From: a candidate division BRC1 bacterium ADurb.Bin183
GTDB taxonomy: Bacteria > Sumerlaeota > Sumerlaeia > MWCT01
DNA length: 64,000 nucleotides
Direction: 5' to 3'
NCBI GenBank assembly: GCA_002070185.1
Contig: MWCT01000014.1
Location: forward strand, 39,087-103,086
The notes under the pieces were generated by a model. The model had not been told where the DNA came from. It did not search any database and was given only the letters and a program-made list of their open reading frames with translations. This document shows, piece by piece, positions 27,431 through 36,750 of the stretch (within the stretch, counting starts at the first letter, position 1; every line of letters begins with the position of its first letter). The position numbers were made by a program, and so were the translations under genes.

Positions 27431-28342
27431 TCAATCCATGAAAGGCGGGCTCATACCCTCGACGCCGAACTCCTCCAGCAGCTCTTCATATCCGATGAGT
27501 TCAACCCCTTTGTCCCTGACCGTCGCCTTAAAACGCGGATTGCAAAGAACATCCGTTTCCGCTTGGCGATGTTTGGACATCTCAAAAAGCCCCGTTGCGT
27601 TCAAATCGGTCATAGCCTGCATTTCAGGCGTGTCCATTCCGGGATGAAGGACCATCAGATATACCCCCGGCTCGCCGAGCAATTCAATACTTTGAATCGC
27701 CGCCTCAACCTTTTCCTCCGGCGGGACGGCATAAATGCAGTTCGTTTTAACCTCCCCGAAATAACGAGTCAACCCCAGATTATACTCATTGGCGAGTTTT
27801 TCCATGATTTCCCGAAACTCCGGCGTGGAGACCGTTGCGCCCATGTGGTTGTCGCAATATGAAATCTTGAGCCCTTTTTTGAGGGCAAGGTCAATCTGCG
27901 CCCGCACCTCCGCCTCCACCTCTTCAGGACGGGGCTGATGCGCCATCAAATCCCGCCTTGTGCCGAAGAATTTGCCGAATTTATCCACAAGACTCGGCAC
28001 TTTATCATAAGGGAGGACCGGTCCCCAGCGGTATTCCCGCCACTCGCTGTTGATATTGGTATGGACGCCCACGCTCACATGCGGATGCCCTTGTAAAATT
28101 TCCACCGCCTCATCCAGCCATGGCGTGTTCATAATTACGGAGATGGAAGTCACTATGCCCTGATTGAGAATCTTTTCCAGAGCCAAGTTGACCCCGTGGC
28201 AAAAACCAATATCATCCACTCGGATAATCAGCCGTATCTTTTGTTTTCCACTTTTCTCGGAGGTGTATTTTATTCTTGCCTGCGGCGCGGCAATCGCCCC
28301 CGCAAGCCCCCTGCCAAAAGATAAACACAAACCTTGAAACAT
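27431..28342 (-). CDS. ChbG/YdjC-family carbohydrate deacetylase
   Basis: The 303-residue protein has the YdjC pattern: LIIRVDDIGFCHGVNLALE with the metal-binding Asp pair, GIVTSISVIMNTPWLDEAV, then VSVGVHTNINSEW with the metal His, and a later YCDNHMG and VLHPGMD. Members remove acetyl groups from N-acetylglucosamine-containing oligosaccharides or hopanoid-linked sugars. The first 35 residues before the domain are extra and weakly hydrophobic. AAGGGGG precedes the ATG and a sigma-70-like promoter lies just upstream. It is divergent from the DUF1611 gene. Confidence 0.85.
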   Translation of the reverse strand: MFQGLCLSFGRGLAGAIAAPQARIKYTSEKSGKQKIRLIIRVDDIGFCHGVNLALEKILNQGIVTSISVIMNTPWLDEAVEILQGHPHVSVGVHTNINSEWREYRWGPVLPYDKVPSLVDKFGKFFGTRRDLMAHQPRPEEVEAEVRAQIDLALKKGLKISYCDNHMGATVSTPEFREIMEKLANEYNLGLTRYFGEVKTNCIYAVPPEEKVEAAIQSIELLGEPGVYLMVLHPGMDTPEMQAMTDLNATGLFEMSKHRQAETDVLCNPRFKATVRDKGVELIGYEELLEEFGVEGMSPPFMD

Positions 28343-28371
28343 GAAAGCCCCCTTGCAAAGGAATCATTATT

Positions 28372-28401
28372 ATAATACCCGCAAGGTTTTGTATTCGTCA
28401 A
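28372..28401 (-). promoter_or_regulatory. Sigma-70-like promoter for the YdjC-family gene
   Basis: On the minus strand, TTGACG (28396-28401) and TATTAT (28372-28377) are 18 bases apart. They stand about 30 bases before the start codon at 28342. Confidence 0.45.
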
Positions 28402-28506
28402 TATAATAAAAACCGCTGCGCCTAATAAAAAAACAAAATTTTTTCATTGCAAGCCCCTCAAAACACCACATAGGAAAACCATCTAAATCTCATTGGAGAG
28501 GCTTTA

Positions 28507-29589
28507 ATGGTTGAAGAGAGTTTCAAAACAAAAAAACGCCGCATGATTGCTATTGCCGAGGATAGTCTCGATTTTCATAATGCTAAAACCGCTTGCGGAA
28601 TTATTCGATACGGTTTCCATGACCTTCTTGCCGTTATTGACAGCACAAAAGCGGGGCGAACAGCTGATGAATTTGTGCCAGGACTGGGCAAAAAAATACC
28701 CATCGTGGCAAACCTTGAAGAAGCCCTCGCCTTCAAACCGGACTGCCTCCTCATCGGCATTGCGCCAAAAGGCGGAGCGCTTCCCGAATCGTGGATGGGT
28801 GTGATAAAAGAAACCATCGCCGCCGGACTCGATGTTTACAACGGGTTGCACACCTTTTTAACTAACGATGCCGATATGATGGCGCTGGCGAAAAAACACG
28901 GCAGGGTGATCTGGGATGTCCGCAAACCGGATAAAAATCTCCCCGTCGCTCTCGGATACTGCAAAAACGCCAAATCCTATCTCCTTCACACCGTCGGTTC
29001 GGATTGCTCGGTCGGCAAAATGACCGCCATGCTCGAACTGCGCGAAGCCATCCGCAAACGCGGCGTGACGATTGAATTTGTCGCCACAGGTCAGACCGGT
29101 ATCCTTATCACCGGTTGGGGACAGCCGGTGGACGCCATCCCCGGCGATTTTATGGCGGGCGCTGTGGAAATGGAGATTATGGCTCTGGACGGCAAGGTGG
29201 ATATCATCATGATAGAAGGGCAGGGCTCCCTATTGCATCCGGGTTATTCCGGAGTTACCCTTGCCCTGCTTCATGGCAGCGCGCCTGACGCCCTAATATA
29301 CTGCCACCAAAGCGATCGCCGCGAGATTGCGCGCGGTTATAAAATCCCAATCCCCCCCGCCTCCGTGATGTGCAAAATATATGAAGATGCCGCCGGCTGG
29401 GTCAAGCCAACCCGTACCATCGCCGTTTGCCTGAACACCTCTCGGCAAGATGAAAAAGAGGCGCTTGGCGCCATTCAAGCAACAGCAGAGGAAAGCGGGC
29501 TGCCCACAACCGACCCCGTTCGGTTTGACTCAACTGCGGTTGTGGACGCTATTATTGCGGATTACAAAAAATTCCGTTCAAAAAAATAA
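28507..29589 (+). CDS. DUF1611 family P-loop protein (first of two paralogues)
   Basis: This 360-residue protein belongs to the DUF1611 family, which includes D-glutamate N-acetyltransferase (DgcN). The N-terminal Rossmann-like domain ends near VIWDVRKP, a family motif. The C-terminal domain has a P-loop-like GSDCSVGKMT at 164-173, VATGQTGILI and a DIIMIEGQGSLLHPGYSG motif. GGAGAGG precedes the ATG. The next gene, 66 bp on, is a DapA-family enzyme, and a carbohydrate deacetylase lies divergently upstream. The neighbourhood hints at amino-acid or amino-sugar modification, but I cannot name the substrate. A second, more divergent copy is at 58350. Confidence 0.85.
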   Translation: MVEESFKTKKRRMIAIAEDSLDFHNAKTACGIIRYGFHDLLAVIDSTKAGRTADEFVPGLGKKIPIVANLEEALAFKPDCLLIGIAPKGGALPESWMGVIKETIAAGLDVYNGLHTFLTNDADMMALAKKHGRVIWDVRKPDKNLPVALGYCKNAKSYLLHTVGSDCSVGKMTAMLELREAIRKRGVTIEFVATGQTGILITGWGQPVDAIPGDFMAGAVEMEIMALDGKVDIIMIEGQGSLLHPGYSGVTLALLHGSAPDALIYCHQSDRREIARGYKIPIPPASVMCKIYEDAAGWVKPTRTIAVCLNTSRQDEKEALGAIQATAEESGLPTTDPVRFDSTAVVDAIIADYKKFRSKK

Positions 29590-29655
29590 AGGATTGACGG
29601 AAAGCGTCAGCAAATACGAAGGCAAAGATTGTATATATTATTCAGGAGGTGTCCC

Positions 29656-30522
29656 ATGTTTTCAGGCTCAATTTGCGCGGTTGTCACCCCGTTCAAGAAT
29701 GGGATGGTTGATGAGGTTAAACTCGAAAAATTGGTCGAGTTTCAGATTGCCAATGGAACTAAAGGCATTGTTCCATGCGGCACAACCGGCGAATCCGCCA
29801 CCATGTCCCATGAAGAGCATCGCCGCGTCATAAAGATTGTCATAAACGCCGCCGCCGGACGAGTCCCTGTTATTGCCGGCACCGGCTCCAATTCCACCGA
29901 TGAGGCTCTTAGTTTAACAAAATTCGCCAAAGATGCCGGCGCGCAGGCGGCGCTGCTCATCACGCCTTATTACATCAAACCGACACAGGAGGGGCTTTAC
30001 AGGCATTACCGCAAGGTCGCCGATGAAGTCGAACTTCCGCAGATTCTTTATAATGTGCCCAGCCGCACAGGCGTTTCCATCAATCCCGAAACCGTTGAGC
30101 GTCTGGCTCAACACCCCAATATTGTCGCTATCAAAGATGCCACAGGCAGCCTCGATTATGCCAGCGAGATCCGCTCCCGATGCAATATAACGATTCTCTC
30201 CGGCAATGATTCCTTAAACCTGCCGCTCCTTTCCATCGGGGCAAAAGGCGCAATCTCCGTTGTGGCAAATGTCATCCCTCGCCTTGTGTCTGATATGATT
30301 GAATCTTTTCTTGCGGGGGATACTAAAAAAGCGGAGGAAATCCATAAAAAGATTTTCCCCCTGACGCGGACGCTTTTCATCGAAACCAACCCCATCCCTG
30401 TCAAAGCCGCCTTAGAGATGATGGGGCTGATGGGAGGGGAAATCAGGATGCCGCTTACACCGCTTTCGGATAAAAACGTCTCCCTCCTCAAATCCGAAAT
30501 GGAAAAGATCAACCTGCTTTAA
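29656..30522 (+). CDS. dapA: 4-Hydroxy-tetrahydrodipicolinate synthase
   Basis: DapA condenses pyruvate with aspartate semialdehyde in lysine/diaminopimelate synthesis. The 289-residue TIM barrel has the GTTGESATM signature, the catalytic Tyr in YNVPSRTG, the Schiff-base Lys in VAIKDATGS, and LSGNDSLNLP. These match true DHDPS better than N-acetylneuraminate lyase. CAGGAGGTG stands before the ATG at 29656, a strong ribosome binding site. It follows the DUF1611 gene closely and probably shares its transcript. No other dap gene is in the window. Confidence 0.92.
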   Translation: MFSGSICAVVTPFKNGMVDEVKLEKLVEFQIANGTKGIVPCGTTGESATMSHEEHRRVIKIVINAAAGRVPVIAGTGSNSTDEALSLTKFAKDAGAQAALLITPYYIKPTQEGLYRHYRKVADEVELPQILYNVPSRTGVSINPETVERLAQHPNIVAIKDATGSLDYASEIRSRCNITILSGNDSLNLPLLSIGAKGAISVVANVIPRLVSDMIESFLAGDTKKAEEIHKKIFPLTRTLFIETNPIPVKAALEMMGLMGGEIRMPLTPLSDKNVSLLKSEMEKINLL

Positions 30523-30596
30523 AAATTGGCGTAAAAAAATAACAAAATAATTACCCGCAGATAAAAATTTTTTTATCTATTGGGGTGTGTTTTGCA

Positions 30597-30626
30597 TTGA
30601 CAGAGATTAAAATAAGGTATTAATCT
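30597..30626 (+). promoter_or_regulatory. Possible promoter with overlapping inverted repeat, upstream of the XPB-type helicase
   Basis: A perfect -35 box TTGACA (30597-30602) is followed by AGATTAA (30604-30610) and its reverse complement TTAATCT (30620-30626), nine bases apart. The right arm covers the place of the -10 box, which is itself poor (TATTAA or TTAATC). The arrangement fits an operator. A second inverted repeat, TGAAAGT/ACTTTCA (30666-30692), lies in the leader. Confidence 0.4.
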
Positions 30627-30719
30627 GTGCTGATTTTGGTTGATATACATAGACGAATTCAGGGGTGAAAGTTTTTTCGGACAATACTTTCATGCCTTGA
30701 ATCTTTTGTTGGATGACTT

Positions 30720-32432
30720 ATGAATTACAATCCTCAGAACCCTGTCATTGTCCAGGGCGACAGAAGCATTCTCCTTGAAACCGATAACCCGCGTTATGAG
30801 GAGGCGCGGGATGCTCTGGCGCTTTTTGCAGAACTTGTCAAAAGTCCTGAACATATACACACCTATCGAATAACGCCCCTTTCGCTATGGAATGCCGCAT
30901 CCGCCGGCATGACAGCCGATGAAATAATCAACGCCCTTTTAGAATTTGCCAAATATGAAGTCCCGCAAAATATCACCCAAGATGTAAAAGATTACGTTCA
31001 AAGATATGGACGGCTTAAACTTATCAAGCAGGAACCCGGCGATAATCTCTGTCTTTTCTCCCTTGATGAAGCCCTCATGGTGGAAATCTACAACCACAAA
31101 GTCGTGGAGCCGTTCATCGAGGCAAAAATTGACAAAAACAATATCTTGGTTAAAAAAGGAATGCGCGGCAGGCTTAAACAAGTCCTCATAAAAATCGGAT
31201 TTCCTGTTGAAGACCTTGCCGGCTATGTCGAAGGCGAGCCGCTCAATATTAACCTGCTTGAAACTTCCAGATCCAAGACCCCTTTTAATTTGCGTATTTA
31301 CCAGCGCGATGCGGTGGATATTTTTTACGCAGGCGGAAGCAGCCGCGGCGGCAGCGGCGTTCTTGTGCTTCCTTGCGGCGCGGGGAAAACCATTATTAGT
31401 ATCGGCGTTCTCACGCGCCTTAAACAGCATACGCTCATACTATGCACTAACATTACCGCCCTGCGCCAATGGCGGGATGAAATCCTGGATAAAACAGACC
31501 TTCCTCCATCGCAAATAGGCGAATACAGCGGCGAGTTTAAAAATATCAAACCCGTCACAATCACAACCTATCAGATTCTGACCTATCGCCGCAAAAAAGA
31601 CGAAGATTTCGTCCACATGAATCTCTTCAATCTCCAAAGCTGGGGGCTGATTATTTATGACGAGGTGCATCTCCTGCCAGCGCCGGTGTTCCGCGCCGTT
31701 GCAGAAATACAGGGCAAGCGGCGTCTGGGGCTGACGGCTACGCTTGTGCGCGAGGATGAAAAAGAGGACGATGTCTTCAGCCTCATTGGACCCAAAAAAT
31801 TCGATGTGCCTTGGAAGGTTTTGGAACGTCAAGGTTGGATTGCCAAGGCGTTGTGCACAGAAATACGCATCCCCCTGCCGGAGGCAGAACGCCTGCGATA
31901 CGCGGTCGCAGACACAAAATCAAAGTTCCGCATCGCATCCGAAAACCCCGCCAAAATTGAAGCTGTCAACCTGTTGATTGAAAAACATAAAGATGACAAC
32001 ATCCTCATCATCGGACAGTATCTTGACCAGTTAGATATCTTAGCGAAACGGTTTAATGCGCCGATTATAACAGGCAAAACCCCCAATAAAGATCGCGAGC
32101 GGATATACGGCGATTTCAAAAGCGGGAAGTTGAAACGTTTGATTGTTTCTAAAGTGGCGAATTTTGCCATTGACCTGCCTGACGCCAATGTGGCAGTTCA
32201 AGTTTCTGGAACGTTCGGCAGCCGTCAGGAAGAGGCGCAAAGGCTGGGAAGGGTCCTGCGACCAAAGGCAGAGGGTAATTTTGCATTCTTTTATTCGCTT
32301 GTCACCAAAGGCTCAAAGGATCAAGAGTTTGCCGAAAACCGACAGCTTTTCCTCACGGAACAAGGATATCGTTACCGCATCATCTCCATTGACGGAATGA
32401 ATCAGTTGGCGGAGAAAATCAATCAGGAGTAA
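30720..32432 (+). CDS. XPB/Rad25-type DNA repair helicase
   Basis: This 570-residue SF2 helicase resembles bacterial XPB (ERCC3). An N-terminal damage-recognition-like region occupies about 1-190. Then come Walker A LPCGAGKT near 217-225, DEVH near 313-316, LTATLVRED with the XPB-specific RED motif, and motifs V-VI around SKVANFAIDLP and QEEAQRLGRVLRPK. XPB unwinds DNA in repair and transcription; bacterial members are 3'-5' helicases of little-known role. The gene directly downstream encodes a large helicase-associated-domain protein, the same pairing as in actinobacteria. uvrB lies 13 kb away and is separate. The start has only a weak ribosome binding site. Confidence 0.87.
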   Translation: MNYNPQNPVIVQGDRSILLETDNPRYEEARDALALFAELVKSPEHIHTYRITPLSLWNAASAGMTADEIINALLEFAKYEVPQNITQDVKDYVQRYGRLKLIKQEPGDNLCLFSLDEALMVEIYNHKVVEPFIEAKIDKNNILVKKGMRGRLKQVLIKIGFPVEDLAGYVEGEPLNINLLETSRSKTPFNLRIYQRDAVDIFYAGGSSRGGSGVLVLPCGAGKTIISIGVLTRLKQHTLILCTNITALRQWRDEILDKTDLPPSQIGEYSGEFKNIKPVTITTYQILTYRRKKDEDFVHMNLFNLQSWGLIIYDEVHLLPAPVFRAVAEIQGKRRLGLTATLVREDEKEDDVFSLIGPKKFDVPWKVLERQGWIAKALCTEIRIPLPEAERLRYAVADTKSKFRIASENPAKIEAVNLLIEKHKDDNILIIGQYLDQLDILAKRFNAPIITGKTPNKDRERIYGDFKSGKLKRLIVSKVANFAIDLPDANVAVQVSGTFGSRQEEAQRLGRVLRPKAEGNFAFFYSLVTKGSKDQEFAENRQLFLTEQGYRYRIISIDGMNQLAEKINQE

Positions 32433-32523
32433 GCATCGCGCGCTACTGTTCAAAATGCGCCATATTTTGAGTTTCCGATATCCGCCTTTGTCGGAACAAT
32501 GTGGATAAGGAGATAATATTTCA

Positions 32524-35292
32524 ATGAAGTTGTTGAGCCTTCTCAAAACGCTTGATTATTCTCAGCTGGAATCCATCCGCGAATTCTGGGACCTTCAAGT
32601 GCCGCCTTTTTCAGTTAACCAGCCAACTGAAAAAGCGCGTGTTAAAAAGCTTTTGGACCATCTATATCACCGCCTGTCACAGGACACGTATTTCCGACCC
32701 GCATTCGGTAAACTAAACCGCGACGAAAAAAATCTTATCTATTTTCTCAGAATCCACGGCGGAGACCTTGAAGAATCCGAAGTCGCCGAGCGATGCTTTG
32801 GCGGAGATTTCAAGAAAATGAAAAATCAGGTGAACGCCCTGACCTTAAAAGGTTTTGTTTTCTTTGAAGATTTACGAAGCGAGGAAGTGGGCGCTGTTAT
32901 GGTTGGGATTCCGGAGACTTATCTCCGCTGGGTCGAACTCCCCGCGTACTGGGAGGGCTATTTGGGCAATTTTCTCAAAGACCGCTCAACGGCTCAACTT
33001 CGCGCTATGGCTGTTGAAGGTTTGAAACTGAAACCCGTTTCCAATAAAAAGAATTATCTCCTCGTTCTCATCCGGAGATTCCTCCTTGATCCAGCCAATC
33101 TCAAAATGTATATTAACAGTCTTCCCTCGCCGGAAAGAACCGTTTTTGAAACCCTCAAATACCGCAACGGCGTTTGCATTTATCGCGACCTGCTTGCAAC
33201 AGGCTACCAGAAACGCTACGACCATTCCAAGGCGGATTTCGTTAATAACCTCCTTGCAATAAGCGGGCTGATTTTTACTGCCGTCACCGACCAGAATAAA
33301 TATAATAATCTCCTTATGATTCCTCGCGATATTGATTATATTATATCGCATGATTTTGTGCCGGATAACCGCACACTGAGCGAACTGGATACTGTTAGCC
33401 TTTTAGGCGACCAGTCGTCGCCGCCTCACATTCTGGATAATTCAAATTTTCTTTTGCGCGACCTTGTCATCTTTGCCAGCTACATCTTCCGCAACCAAGT
33501 TAAAACCCTTGCCAATGGCGGAATCGGCAAAAACGACCTCAAAAAAATTCTCCCATTTCTTTCAGCGCATAAAACCATTAAATACGTTACCTTTCTTGCC
33601 CTCTTTTGCATTTCAAAAAAATTCATCCTTGGCGTGAGCGGACTCTGGAAGGTGACCGCTAATTTCACCAAATGGCTGGAAGATTCCCAACAGTGTTATC
33701 GCGACCTTTACCAGTTCTGGGTGGAAACCAACGAATGGAATGAGGAATACGCTGATGGGGACACCGTCCATACAGAGTTTTTCCCCAGCAACCTTGTCAA
33801 CATTGCTGAAATGCGCAAACTGGTCGTCAAAAATATCTCCAACATCCCCCATAGGCGCTGGATGCACTTCTCCTCCTTTGTCAACGGCATCATCCCGCAG
33901 ATAGATATCAACCTCCCCAACCGCGGCAGCCAATTGGTTCTTGAAAAAAATAATCGCCCCAATTCATACGTTGTGGAATCCATCCTTGCCGAAACCATGT
34001 ATTGGATGGGGCTTCTTTCGCTGGGGCTCATGAATATACAAGATATCGAACGGCTGGGCAATAGACCCCTTGAAATTCAACAAATCGGACCAAGACGCGT
34101 GCGCCGCAAACAGCAGCGCGGCGGAGAAATTGAATTCTATTTCAGGCTCACCGATTTGGGAAAGCATGTTTTTGAAAGAGAACACCCTTTCGATGCCGCA
34201 ACAATTTTTACAAAAAAACACAAAGAGCCCTTTGAACTGCTTAAATATGAAATCAAGCATTTCGTCGTTCAGCCCAATCTTGATGTCATCACCCCGCCCG
34301 ACCTTAATCTTAAAACGTTTTATCGCCTGAACGAATTCGCCGATATTAAAAAAATTGACGTCATGAGCACGCTGAGCATTGCCAGAGATTCGCTCAGAGA
34401 CGGCATGGACAAAGGCTTGAGCGGAAAACAAGTCCTTGAATTTCTGGAAGAATCCTGCCGCCCCAGCCTTCCGGAAACCGTAAAACACCTCATCAATGAA
34501 TGCAGCCAGAAACATGGCGAGGTTTACATGGGATATGCCGGCGGATTCATCTTTGTCAATGACCCTATCCTGCTGGAAGATTTACGCTCCCACAGAAAGA
34601 TTCAGAGCGCCATAAAGGATATCGTTGATCAAAAAGTGGTTATCCTCAATACAAACGTCAATGTCAAACTGCTCGCCAGAGACCTAAAAAATCTGGGATT
34701 TATGCCCAAATTGGATTCGGAACGCGTCCATGTGACTAGCGACAAAAAATACCATCTAACGCTCAGCAAAGATGACCTTTATATACTGATTTCCTCGCTC
34801 AAATTTATCAACGCCATAGAGGAACAACTCGGCAGCAACATCAGCGAAGACAAAGTTGCGCCCCTTGCTGAGCACCTGAAACCAGACCCGGAGTCATACG
34901 CCCCCATCAATTACTTTGTCGAATTCACGACCAGCAACTTCCTCAAACGTTTCCAGAACGCGCTAAAGAAAAAAATAGCGGCAGCCACCGTTAAATATAA
35001 AAAACAACTTGCCAGCCTGATTGCGACAGCCGTTCCCCGAATGCCGACAAAATATTCTTTTACCGGACCCAATCCCGCGCTGGAGCTGCCGGATATTCGC
35101 GCTATGGTTGAGTTTGCCATAGAGCATGATTTCCAGATTGAGATAGATTATCTCACCACCAGCACAAAGATGATTTCTGAATTGGTGAAGCCCGAATCCA
35201 TTGAAGAAGATAAAATTTACGGTTTTTGTGAAAAGCATGATTCATACAAAGTTTTCAACCTGAAACGAGTCAAAAAATCCAAGTTGATTTAA
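32524..35292 (+). CDS. Helicase-associated (Helicase_C_3-like) partner of the XPB-type helicase
   Basis: The 922-residue protein has no helicase Walker motifs, signal peptide or membrane span. It is built of winged-helix-like and helical segments. The C-terminal third (about 570-800) has the FVVQPNLDVITPPDLNLKTF segment and a helical LSIARDSLRDGMDKG, features I associate with the helicase-associated domain found beside XPB in actinobacteria (Rv0862c type). AAGGAG stands before the ATG, and only 91 bp separate it from the helicase, so the pair is probably one operon. A DNA-binding or regulatory partner for the helicase is inferred. It does not resemble the archaeal Bax1 nuclease. Confidence 0.65.
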   Translation: MKLLSLLKTLDYSQLESIREFWDLQVPPFSVNQPTEKARVKKLLDHLYHRLSQDTYFRPAFGKLNRDEKNLIYFLRIHGGDLEESEVAERCFGGDFKKMKNQVNALTLKGFVFFEDLRSEEVGAVMVGIPETYLRWVELPAYWEGYLGNFLKDRSTAQLRAMAVEGLKLKPVSNKKNYLLVLIRRFLLDPANLKMYINSLPSPERTVFETLKYRNGVCIYRDLLATGYQKRYDHSKADFVNNLLAISGLIFTAVTDQNKYNNLLMIPRDIDYIISHDFVPDNRTLSELDTVSLLGDQSSPPHILDNSNFLLRDLVIFASYIFRNQVKTLANGGIGKNDLKKILPFLSAHKTIKYVTFLALFCISKKFILGVSGLWKVTANFTKWLEDSQQCYRDLYQFWVETNEWNEEYADGDTVHTEFFPSNLVNIAEMRKLVVKNISNIPHRRWMHFSSFVNGIIPQIDINLPNRGSQLVLEKNNRPNSYVVESILAETMYWMGLLSLGLMNIQDIERLGNRPLEIQQIGPRRVRRKQQRGGEIEFYFRLTDLGKHVFEREHPFDAATIFTKKHKEPFELLKYEIKHFVVQPNLDVITPPDLNLKTFYRLNEFADIKKIDVMSTLSIARDSLRDGMDKGLSGKQVLEFLEESCRPSLPETVKHLINECSQKHGEVYMGYAGGFIFVNDPILLEDLRSHRKIQSAIKDIVDQKVVILNTNVNVKLLARDLKNLGFMPKLDSERVHVTSDKKYHLTLSKDDLYILISSLKFINAIEEQLGSNISEDKVAPLAEHLKPDPESYAPINYFVEFTTSNFLKRFQNALKKKIAAATVKYKKQLASLIATAVPRMPTKYSFTGPNPALELPDIRAMVEFAIEHDFQIEIDYLTTSTKMISELVKPESIEEDKIYGFCEKHDSYKVFNLKRVKKSKLI

Positions 35293-35442
35293 ATTTGATT
35301 GCGCCGGGGCGCCAATCCTTTGGAAGATACGTCTTCTAATGAAAAATTAGGAACATCTTGTGGAAGCTCGCGGACGTTTTTATTGCGCCCCAAATGAGTT
35401 TTCAGATAATAATGATTTCCCCGCCGCTTAAGGAAAATTTGA

Positions 35443-36750
35443 ATGATGCAAAACAAAGCCAAACCGCGCATCCTTTATCTGAATTACACAAGCATATTAA
35501 CGCAGGGAATCCTCCTTTCTCAAGTGGTCATCCCGATGAAGAAACTGGCAAGAGAGGGATACCGAATCACGCTGGTTTCCGGCGAAAGAATAGAGGACTT
35601 GCAAAAAAGAAAACAAAGAGAAGCGCTGCATCGGGACTTGGAGGAGGCGGGGGTGGAGATTGTCTTTTTCAGAAAGACGCTCAAGCCTTATCTGAGAGTG
35701 GATGCAAAACGCGGAGGACACGCCATCTTCCGCGCGCTTTGCTTCGTTTTTGATCTCGTTCGGCTTTTTTTGTTAACGGGGACGCTCATAATTTCCAGAA
35801 AATGCCGCATCGTTCATGCAAGAAGCTATGTGCCCGCCCTTATCGGACTCTTATACAAATATGCCCTCGGCATAAAACTTATCTTTGACCCCAGAGGGTT
35901 ATTGCCGGAAGAACTAATCATCGCAAGAGGGTGGAGCCATTCTGACTGGCGGTTCAAAACGTGGAAATTTCTTGAGCGGATACTCCTCAAACATTCCAAC
36001 TACGTTATCGCGCTTTCCAGACCTTTCAAACGCCACCTTTTCAAAATTGTCCCGCGCAAAGATATTTTTATTACGCCTTGCTGCATAGACGCCGAACGGT
36101 TCACTTACGACCCTCAGCGACGCCGAGATATGCGGATTAGACTTGGGCTCGGCGAGCATTTTACGCTCGTTTATTCCATCGGATGTTTTGTGCCTTATCA
36201 GGTCTTTGATGAAGCGATGATGGTTTTTGATATTTTACGAGAGATTAAACCGGATGCCCGGTTGCTTATCTTAACACCTGAACCGGATTTGATTCGCCAA
36301 TATTCCTCAAAACGCGCCCTCAATCTGGAAAACGTATCGCTTACGCGCGCCCCATTTTCCAAGGTGCCAGATTATCTGATGGCTTGCGACGCGGGGTTGC
36401 TGGTACGATTTCCATCAATTGTCAGCGCAGTCGCATCGCCCGTCAAATTCCCGGAATACCTCGCCTGCGGACTGCCCGTTTTGTCCTATAAAGGCATCGG
36501 CGACGCCGAACTCATCATACGCCGATATTCCGTCGGCGAATGCATGACACCGCGCGACCCTGAAAGCATCAAGATGGCAATCCGCCGAATCATGGCGCTC
36601 ATAGAGGGTTATGGCGACGACCTGCGCTCACAGTGCCGAAGCATAGCCCTGCGTTATTTCTCATGGGAATCATATCTCCCGGTCTATCGCAAATTATATG
36701 GGAATCACAATGGAGAGCAAAGCGGCAAACAGAGAGAGGAAAAGAAATGA
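35443..36750 (+). CDS. GT4-family glycosyltransferase
   Basis: The 435-residue protein has the two-Rossmann GT-B layout. The N-terminal part contains ILYLNYTSILTQG and IVHARSYVPALIG, with a hydrophobic helix near 110. The C-terminal nucleotide-sugar domain has KFPEYLACGLPVLSYKGIGDAE, the E-x7-E type region of GT4 enzymes. The stop overlaps the next ATG as ATGA, and the next gene is also GT4, so the two are probably translated together and act in one glycan pathway. Sugar and acceptor are not readable. A hairpin-like inverted repeat (near 35298-35318) lies in the leader. Confidence 0.82.
   Translation: MMQNKAKPRILYLNYTSILTQGILLSQVVIPMKKLAREGYRITLVSGERIEDLQKRKQREALHRDLEEAGVEIVFFRKTLKPYLRVDAKRGGHAIFRALCFVFDLVRLFLLTGTLIISRKCRIVHARSYVPALIGLLYKYALGIKLIFDPRGLLPEELIIARGWSHSDWRFKTWKFLERILLKHSNYVIALSRPFKRHLFKIVPRKDIFITPCCIDAERFTYDPQRRRDMRIRLGLGEHFTLVYSIGCFVPYQVFDEAMMVFDILREIKPDARLLILTPEPDLIRQYSSKRALNLENVSLTRAPFSKVPDYLMACDAGLLVRFPSIVSAVASPVKFPEYLACGLPVLSYKGIGDAELIIRRYSVGECMTPRDPESIKMAIRRIMALIEGYGDDLRSQCRSIALRYFSWESYLPVYRKLYGNHNGEQSGKQREEKK

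Noticed and set aside
30560..30580. AT-only inverted repeat after dapA as a terminator
   Set aside because: The stem is made of A and T only and lacks a GC core and a proper loop.
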